NCBI GenBank assembly: GCA_009704705.1
Contig: WLDR01000008.1
Span: forward strand, 1-20,272
From: Actinomycetota bacterium
GTDB lineage: Bacteria; Actinomycetota; Actinomycetes; Actinomycetales; Microbacteriaceae
Reading direction: 5' to 3'
DNA length: 20,272 bases
Part shown: positions 15,550 through 20,272 of the stretch, piece after piece
Layout: each line of letters opens with the position of its first letter
Position numbering within the stretch: position 1 is the stretch's first letter
The notes under the pieces: generated by a model
Told to the model about the DNA's origin: nothing
The model's input: the letters and a program-made list of their open reading frames with translations, nothing else
Databases searched by the model: none
Made by a program: the position numbers and the translations under genes

Positions 15550-16586
15550 CCACGCCACTCATCTCGATAAGCCACGCCAACCTGAGACACAATGTTGCGA
15601 CGTTGGCGTCACGAGTCGCTCCCAGCGAGGTCATGATGGCCGTCAAGACGAACGCCTACGGCCACGGACTTGTCGAGGTGTGCCAGACAGCTCTGGAGGC
15701 CGGCGCTACGAGCTTCGCGGTGCTCGAGATTGCTGCAGCAATCGACTTGCGTAACGCCGGAATCTCCGCCCCACTCTTCGCCTGGCTTTTTGGCGACGAT
15801 GAAATTCCCGCCGGGATTGATCATCAGGTAGACCTCGGCATTTCGCGCCGCGAACAGCTTTCAATCGCGGGTGCCTACGGCAAGCCCACAAATCCCGCGA
15901 TTGTTCACCTCAAGATCGACACGGGGCTCACACGCAATGGTGCCACGGTCAATCAATGGCCTTCGCTGTGCGAAGAAGCAGCCCGCCTCGAGAAAATCGG
16001 AAACATTAGGGTCGTCGGAGTTTGGACTCACCTCGCCGACGCCACTCCGCAAGATGACGAAGACGCACTGGAACTTTTTCGCGCCGCGGTCGACATCGCG
16101 CGGCAGGCAGGTCTGACTCCGTCAATTCTGCACGCGGGTGCAAGCTCGGCCGGGCTCCGTTCTGATGCAAGTCGACTAGATGCTGTGCGATTCGGTATCG
16201 CCGCGTACGGCGTTTCTCCGTTCGATTCACCAACAGCCAACGACCTTGGACTGCGTCCGGTAATGACCGTCTCGGCGCCCGTGACGCACGTCACTGCCGA
16301 CCACGCCCTCGTCGGCATCGGCTTCGGTCACGGCATTCTTACTGGCGATAATGACGAACGTTTTGTTCGCATCGGAAGTGACACCTATCGAGTGACCGAC
16401 ATCGGCGTTGATTCGATGAGAATCGTTCCCTTCGAGAATTCGCCGTGGCCAGTTTTGCTGGGTGCACGGGCGATCATTTTCGGCGATGGCGGACCATCGG
16501 CCGAGCAACTTGGGGCCTGGTGCGGGACCATCGGCGACGAGGTCGTGACGAGTGTGTCACCTCACATTCGACGCACGCACAACTAG
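15546..16586 (+). CDS. alr: alanine racemase-like protein, PLP-lysine subunit lacking catalytic tyrosine
   Basis: A 346-residue fold-type III PLP racemase. The barrel is complete: Lys34 and Tyr38 (AVKTNAYGHG), Lys123 and Arg130 (HLKIDTGLTRNG), His162 (THLADA), Ser201 (GASSAG), Arg215 (VRFGIAAYG), matching Lys39, Tyr43, Lys129, Arg136, His166, Ser204 and Arg219 of the Geobacillus enzyme. The C-terminal domain is altered: after LRPVMTVSAPVTHV the usual KRVP..SYG.TY loop is missing, the catalytic-tyrosine motif GYADG reads GFGHG (Phe260), the MD pair is Val288-Asp289, and the INYEV motif reads IGDEV, giving Asp331 for Tyr354. It overlaps the preceding gene by four bases. The two together restore every catalytic position, so a heteromer is likely. 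Whether the substrate is alanine or another amino acid is unknown. Confidence 0.88.
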   Translation: MTTPLISISHANLRHNVATLASRVAPSEVMMAVKTNAYGHGLVEVCQTALEAGATSFAVLEIAAAIDLRNAGISAPLFAWLFGDDEIPAGIDHQVDLGISRREQLSIAGAYGKPTNPAIVHLKIDTGLTRNGATVNQWPSLCEEAARLEKIGNIRVVGVWTHLADATPQDDEDALELFRAAVDIARQAGLTPSILHAGASSAGLRSDASRLDAVRFGIAAYGVSPFDSPTANDLGLRPVMTVSAPVTHVTADHALVGIGFGHGILTGDNDERFVRIGSDTYRVTDIGVDSMRIVPFENSPWPVLLGARAIIFGDGGPSAEQLGAWCGTIGDEVVTSVSPHIRRTHN

Positions 16587-16588
16587 GG

Positions 16589-17323
16589 CTACAGTCGCGC
16601 AAGCACCGCCGCTCGAGACTTCGCGGCAAAGGCGTCAACTTCTGCCAGGGAGTCCGTAGGCGGAATCGTCCAGTTCGGAACGGTGCGACGGATAGCGCTC
16701 AGAATGAGATGGTCGGCCAGAACGGGATTCATTGGCAAGAGCGAACCGTGCATGTTCGTGCCGATGGATGAACCCATCACGACACCCTCCCAGCGATCAG
16801 ACTTTGCGGCGCGAGGGTCACTTCCCGTTCCGTGCGTTACTCGACCGAAATGTGCGAGTCCACCATCAGAAACAAGTGCCGAGTGATTCTCAAAACCGGT
16901 GACAATCCCCCATTGAGTGTCAATTGCGATTTCGCCGACAACGCGAGAGGAAAGCAACTGCGTCTCCGTGGGGAAAACTCCCGCACCAGGTTCCCAGTCG
17001 CCCGAGGCGAATTGAATGCGTTCGCCCAAGCCGAACCACCCCGCAGAAATCGCGAGAAACGGAACCCCGCTGTCCCTCAATGTCTTGAGCTGCGACGAAT
17101 GCCGAACCAATTCCGGCAACACAAGCAAAAGTTCCGCCGTCGGGCCGCTTCCAATATGAACAAGGTCGACACCAGTAGGAATCTTCTCGCCTCGACCAAG
17201 AACCGACGTTTCCACGTCGAGTCCAAAAGCTGCGGCTCTGTGCCGCAGTGCAGTGACGTTTCCAACGTCGCCGTTGATGCCCAACTCGTTCGGAAACAAG
17301 TGCAAAACGTGCAAGGAGGTCAC
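16589..17323 (-). CDS. gatD: GatD-like class I glutamine amidotransferase subunit lacking the catalytic cysteine
   Basis: Canonical GatD is the glutaminase that supplies ammonia to MurT, which amidates the alpha-carboxyl of D-Glu in lipid II. This 244-residue protein has the family layout (LHLFPNELGINGDVGNV start, GFENHS at 143-148, MHGSLLPMNP with His192), but the nucleophile elbow that normally reads CGGYQ is SAGWF: Ser93 (codon TCT) stands where Staphylococcus aureus GatD has Cys94. Arg127 and His192 correspond to Arg128 and His189. The protein has no cysteine anywhere, and four neighbouring elbow residues also differ, so a sequencing error is unlikely. Start GTG at 17323 overlaps the murT stop, with GGGAGG six bases upstream. 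It is probably a structural or repurposed MurT partner. Confidence 0.85.
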   Translation of the reverse strand: MTSLHVLHLFPNELGINGDVGNVTALRHRAAAFGLDVETSVLGRGEKIPTGVDLVHIGSGPTAELLLVLPELVRHSSQLKTLRDSGVPFLAISAGWFGLGERIQFASGDWEPGAGVFPTETQLLSSRVVGEIAIDTQWGIVTGFENHSALVSDGGLAHFGRVTHGTGSDPRAAKSDRWEGVVMGSSIGTNMHGSLLPMNPVLADHLILSAIRRTVPNWTIPPTDSLAEVDAFAAKSRAAVLARL

Positions 17324-18591
17324 TGGTTGCCTCCCTCGAGTTCAAGAAAACCGAGGTGCTTTCGAATGCTCATCATGAGCTCGTAATTCACGAGCATCAC
17401 CTTAACGCCGCTCGTCGGCCTAGGGAGCGCCAGGAACCACGCAACTGCCTTGTCTGGATCAGGCTCAACGCGACGAACTTCAAGCCCCTCGTATGCCCAG
17501 CGAGTGGCAATCTGCCACGCCTTTGTCCCCGTGATGATGTCGGCGTCGCCCAAATTCGAGAAGTCAATGCCGTAGATCCACGACGGATCTGGCGTCCCCT
17601 CATCCACAGCGACGAGAAGTTGTTCGGGCTTTCCCGGCAGAGCATCCAGGTTCATTTGCAGGCTCGGCGGGTTCTTCATCATGATGATTTCGATGTCTTC
17701 GCCATTCACGGTGATGACCTCGCCGCGCCCATAAATCGTTTGCATCGCGGCCAAGCCTTGACGCGCGGAATCGTCGTTGAATCGGCGACCGAGTACGACG
17801 CGAGCGGCACCAATCGCTCCGGCTGCGTCCACTGCGTAGTGCAAGCCGCGAGCGGGCAGCGGAAACTCAGAAGATTCTTTGCCGATGCGAATGCGTGCCG
17901 ACCGTTCGGAGTGTGCGACGACCTCGGAGCCCACGACTGGACGTGCGACCCGCTTGGAATCGTCCTGCTGAATGACATTGGCCAGCCCGTGTGGCGCACT
18001 GGCCAAAAGTGCTGGTTCAACACCGAACCACGAGACGTTCTTGGTCGACGCAAAACGGGTTCCCACTTCACGCAGACTGTCGTCATCCGCGTTCAAGATC
18101 ACATTAGCTTTCGTTGAGTGAACCAGTGTCGCGAGCATCTGCGCGACTCGGGCAGGTTCGTAGAACCGATTGAGCTGGTCGACCTGCACATTAACAATCA
18201 GCGTCGTGGTCGGCGCGAGACGAGCTGACAGCCCAACGGAATAGGCCTCATCTACCTCGAGTACGGCAACATCGGCGTGCACAGCCCCGTCAAGACCGAC
18301 TTCCGACAACAGTGCGGACGCAATCCCCTGCGGCAAGTTTCCGCCCGACGGGTTGGTGAAGACATCCAGTCCGTGGGCACGAAGGATACGCGCGAGCATG
18401 TTCGTCGTCGTTGACTTGCCATTCGACCCAGAGACGAAAATGATTCCGTCCGTGACGGTCTGAAAGGCATGCTCCAGAAACTGAGGGGCAATCAGCAAGG
18501 CAGCGTTGCCCGGCATCGCTGACCCACCGCCGCGCAGGCGCGTGAGCCATCGAACTGCACGACCGACTACGACTGCCAGTGCGATGCGCAC
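17320..18591 (-). CDS. murT: MurT-like Mur ligase family protein without zinc ribbon
   Basis: MurT is a Mur-ligase-fold ATPase that activates the D-Glu alpha-carboxyl of lipid II for amidation. This 423-residue protein keeps the ligase core: P-loop GSNGKSTT (55-62), VDEA (113-116), DQLNR (138-142), NADD (167-170), YGRGE (287-291) and KNP (306-308), with a DUF1727-type C-terminal domain. It contains no cysteine, so the Cys4 zinc ribbon typical of MurT between the ligase subdomains is absent. In the segment usually reading WDxDFE it has YGIDF, putting Gly341 where the Asp that completes the GatD catalytic triad is expected. Start is GTG at 18591, nine bases after the rpoD stop, with TAGG upstream. 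It is coupled to gatD. Confidence 0.87.
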   Translation of the reverse strand: MRIALAVVVGRAVRWLTRLRGGGSAMPGNAALLIAPQFLEHAFQTVTDGIIFVSGSNGKSTTTNMLARILRAHGLDVFTNPSGGNLPQGIASALLSEVGLDGAVHADVAVLEVDEAYSVGLSARLAPTTTLIVNVQVDQLNRFYEPARVAQMLATLVHSTKANVILNADDDSLREVGTRFASTKNVSWFGVEPALLASAPHGLANVIQQDDSKRVARPVVGSEVVAHSERSARIRIGKESSEFPLPARGLHYAVDAAGAIGAARVVLGRRFNDDSARQGLAAMQTIYGRGEVITVNGEDIEIIMMKNPPSLQMNLDALPGKPEQLLVAVDEGTPDPSWIYGIDFSNLGDADIITGTKAWQIATRWAYEGLEVRRVEPDPDKAVAWFLALPRPTSGVKVMLVNYELMMSIRKHLGFLELEGGNQ

Positions 18592-18600
18592 GAGTCAGGC

Positions 18601-20190
18601 CTACTCGAGATAGTCGCGGAGCGACTGAGATCGCGACGGGTGGCGCAACTTCGCCATGGTCTTTGACTCGATTTGCCGAATCCGCTCGCGTGTCACGCCG
18701 AACGTGTCACCAATCTGGTCGAGCGTCTTGGGAATTCCGTCACCCAGGCCAAAGCGCATACGAATCACGCCCGCCTCTCGCTCCGACAATGAGTCGAGAA
18801 GGGACTCCAATTGACGCTGCAACATCGTGAATCCGACCGCGTCGGCGGGAACAACGGCCTCAGTGTCTTCGATGAGGTCACCGAACTCACTGTCGCCGTC
18901 TTCACCGAGTGGTGTGTGCAATGAGATTGGCTCACGGCCATACTTCTGCACTTCGACGACCTTTTCGGGTGTCATATCGAGCTCGCGTGAGAGCTCTTCG
19001 GGCGTGGGTTCACGACCGAGGTCTTGAAGCATCTGGCGTTGCACACGGGCGAGCTTGTTGATGACCTCCACCATGTGCACCGGAATGCGGATTGTTCGAG
19101 CCTGATCGGCCATTGCGCGGGTGATTGCCTGACGAATCCACCAGGTTGCGTATGTGGAGAACTTGAAGCCCTTTGTGTAGTCGAACTTTTCAACAGCACG
19201 GATCAGACCCAAGTTTCCTTCTTGGATGAGGTCGAGGAACTGCATCCCACGTCCGGTGTAACGCTTGGCGAGCGACACCACGAGTCGGAGGTTGGCACCA
19301 AGCAGGTGGCTCTTAGCGCGCTGGCCATCTCGTGCGACCCACTTGAGTTCACGTTCGAGCTGCTTCGGGACGCTCTTGGTAGATGCGAGTTTGTCTTCAG
19401 CGAAGAGGCCTGCCTCAATGCGCATGGCGAGCTCAACCTCTTCGGCCGCATTGAGCAGAGGTACTTTACCGATTTGCTTGAGGTAATCCTTGACCGGGTC
19501 TGCCGTCGCTCCGGTTATCGCGGTCGAGAAGACAGGGATGTCGTCTTCTTCATCGCCCTGCTTGATGACAATCGCTCCGGTCGGAAGCGGCTCGTCTTTG
19601 AAGCCCTTGTCAGAATCGTCGTCGTCAGCCTCATCTACTTCAGCTTCGTCGTCATCTGCAACGATCTTGTCGTCGATGATGACGACCGCCTCGATGATGT
19701 CTTCGACGACAACGTCTCCGTCGAGCTCGTCTTCAAGAACGTCTTCGAGGTCAACGTCAATTTCTACATCTGTGTCGGTCGCGACGGATGCCTTCGCCCC
19801 GCGACCCTTGCGCGCGGGTGCGGCTGGAGCCGCTTTCGCGACGGGTGCCTTTGCTCCCGCCTTGCCTACCGGAGCCTTCGCTGTCGTCGCTTTGGCCGCT
19901 GGTGTTTTGGTTGCCGGCGTTTTCGCCGCGGTTACCTTCGAGGCCGGAGTCTTGGTGGCCGGAGCCTTCGCAGCAGGAGCTTTCGCAGCAGGAGCTTTCG
20001 CAGCTGGTGCTTTCGCAGCTGGTGCTTTGGCAGCAGGAGCCTTCACAGCAGGAGCCTTCACAGCCGGTGCTTTCGTCGCTGTCGTTTTTGCGGCAGGAGC
20101 CTTCGCGGCAGGAGCCTTCTTTACAGGCTTTACTGCAGCTTCAACGCTCTTCTCTTCTTTGGGTTTTCTGCCAATTCCGAAGAAAGCCAA
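18601..20190 (-). CDS. rpoD: principal RNA polymerase sigma factor (sigma-70, HrdB/SigA type)
   Basis: The housekeeping sigma factor that directs RNA polymerase to -10/-35 promoters. Of 529 residues, about 1-25 are a short basic lead, 26-110 a run of APAAK-type pentads, 139-220 a very acidic stretch, then region 1.2 (DPVKDYLKQIGKVPLLN, about 231-247), region 2 with LIQEGNLGLIRAVEKFDY and FSTYATWWIRQAI (300-365), region 3, and region 4 with the helix-turn-helix TLDQIGDTFGVTRERIRQIESK (489-510). The start is TTG at 20190: it is the first start after an in-frame TGA, and GAGGTG (20195-20200) lies four bases upstream. It is followed nine bases later by murT, so sigma factor and cell-wall genes may be co-transcribed. 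Confidence 0.96.
   Translation of the reverse strand: MAFFGIGRKPKEEKSVEAAVKPVKKAPAAKAPAAKTTATKAPAVKAPAVKAPAAKAPAAKAPAAKAPAAKAPAAKAPATKTPASKVTAAKTPATKTPAAKATTAKAPVGKAGAKAPVAKAAPAAPARKGRGAKASVATDTDVEIDVDLEDVLEDELDGDVVVEDIIEAVVIIDDKIVADDDEAEVDEADDDDSDKGFKDEPLPTGAIVIKQGDEEDDIPVFSTAITGATADPVKDYLKQIGKVPLLNAAEEVELAMRIEAGLFAEDKLASTKSVPKQLERELKWVARDGQRAKSHLLGANLRLVVSLAKRYTGRGMQFLDLIQEGNLGLIRAVEKFDYTKGFKFSTYATWWIRQAITRAMADQARTIRIPVHMVEVINKLARVQRQMLQDLGREPTPEELSRELDMTPEKVVEVQKYGREPISLHTPLGEDGDSEFGDLIEDTEAVVPADAVGFTMLQRQLESLLDSLSEREAGVIRMRFGLGDGIPKTLDQIGDTFGVTRERIRQIESKTMAKLRHPSRSQSLRDYLE
19861..20115 (-). repeat. 15-bp tandem coding repeat (17 APAAK-type pentads) in rpoD
   Basis: Codons 26-110 of rpoD form 17 consecutive five-residue units of the pattern [A/T]-P-A-[A/V/T]-K, giving a 255-bp region with 15-bp periodicity; the middle units (about residues 51-75) are nearly identical APAAK copies. 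It encodes a strongly basic, disordered tail directly before an acidic stretch. Such repeats can change copy number by slippage in whole units without breaking the frame. Confidence 0.85.
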
Positions 20191-20252
20191 GTCGCACCTC
20201 GTTCACCTAGGTCACCTTCATCACATGCCCCGAAGCGGCATAGTGAGGACCC

Positions 20253-20272
20253 ATGTCAAGTCCTCACGAAGA
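20253..20272 (+). CDS. possible 5' end of a gene divergent from rpoD
   Basis: An ATG at 20253 opens a frame of only six complete codons (MSSPHE) before the right edge. CATAGT at 20239-20244, eight bases upstream, could be the -10 of a leaderless transcript. A GAGGA is present but only three bases from the ATG, too close to be a good ribosome binding site. Too short to identify. Confidence 0.2.

Noticed and set aside
16589..18591. Explaining the missing GatD cysteine by a sequencing error
   Set aside because: The whole elbow is changed (SAGWF for CGGYQ) and MurT independently lacks its zinc cysteines and the triad Asp.
19788..20210. Plus-strand Ser/Gln/Glu/Pro repeat open frame
   Set aside because: It is the antisense shadow of the rpoD pentad repeat.
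20254..20259. Perfect TTGACA on the minus strand upstream of rpoD as a -35 box
   Set aside because: No TANNNT element lies 16-18 bp downstream (that position reads GCTTCG), so the rpoD promoter cannot be assigned from it.

Overview
The window is chromosomal DNA of a high-GC Gram-positive actinobacterium, most likely of the Microbacteriaceae. Evidence is a set of actinobacterial signature genes (DUF3159, DUF3710, DUF3093, DUF4193, SepH, a DUF7455-type zinc protein), a sigma-70 factor with a long Ala/Lys/Pro N-terminal tail, an actinobacterial ParC/ParE pair, and mid-to-high GC (judged by eye). Genes are packed tightly with several 4-base overlaps. I see no tRNA, rRNA, insertion sequence, prophage or CRISPR array.

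Layout. On the minus strand, positions 6436 to 1 hold a co-directional run: dut, DUF3710, DUF3159, acnA, and dxs, which runs off the left edge. acnA has an 18-bp perfect palindrome and a hairpin over its ribosome binding site upstream. DUF3093 (+) diverges from dut and converges on DUF4193 (-) over a GC-rich hairpin. sepH (+) converges with a phosphodiesterase-family gene (-). parC (+) and parE (-) converge on a shared CTAG stop. Then come a DUF7455 gene and two racemase-like genes on the plus strand (14610-16586), meeting gatD-murT-rpoD on the minus strand (16589-20190).

The most interesting part is 14854-18591. Two overlapping genes resemble complementary halves of alanine racemase. The first has lost most of the PLP barrel and carries Arg in place of the PLP lysine, but keeps the catalytic-tyrosine C-terminal domain. 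The second has an intact PLP barrel, but its C-terminal domain has lost the catalytic tyrosine (Phe) and the loop before it. Because the family active site is built between two subunits, the pair looks like an obligate heteromer with one composite active site. Facing them is a MurT-GatD pair whose two proteins contain no cysteine at all. The GatD nucleophile Cys is Ser, the MurT Cys4 zinc ribbon is absent, and the Asp expected in the catalytic triad is Gly, while the MurT ATP-binding motifs remain. It probably cannot use glutamine to amidate lipid II.

Microbacteriaceae commonly have B-type peptidoglycan, cross-linked through the D-Glu alpha-carboxyl, which is the group MurT-GatD normally amidates, and often with a D-diamino acid in the bridge. 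I therefore propose (inference) that these four genes make or attach the bridge amino acid. The remainder is housekeeping: isoprenoid precursor synthesis, TCA cycle, dUTP removal, division control, chromosome decatenation and the principal sigma factor.
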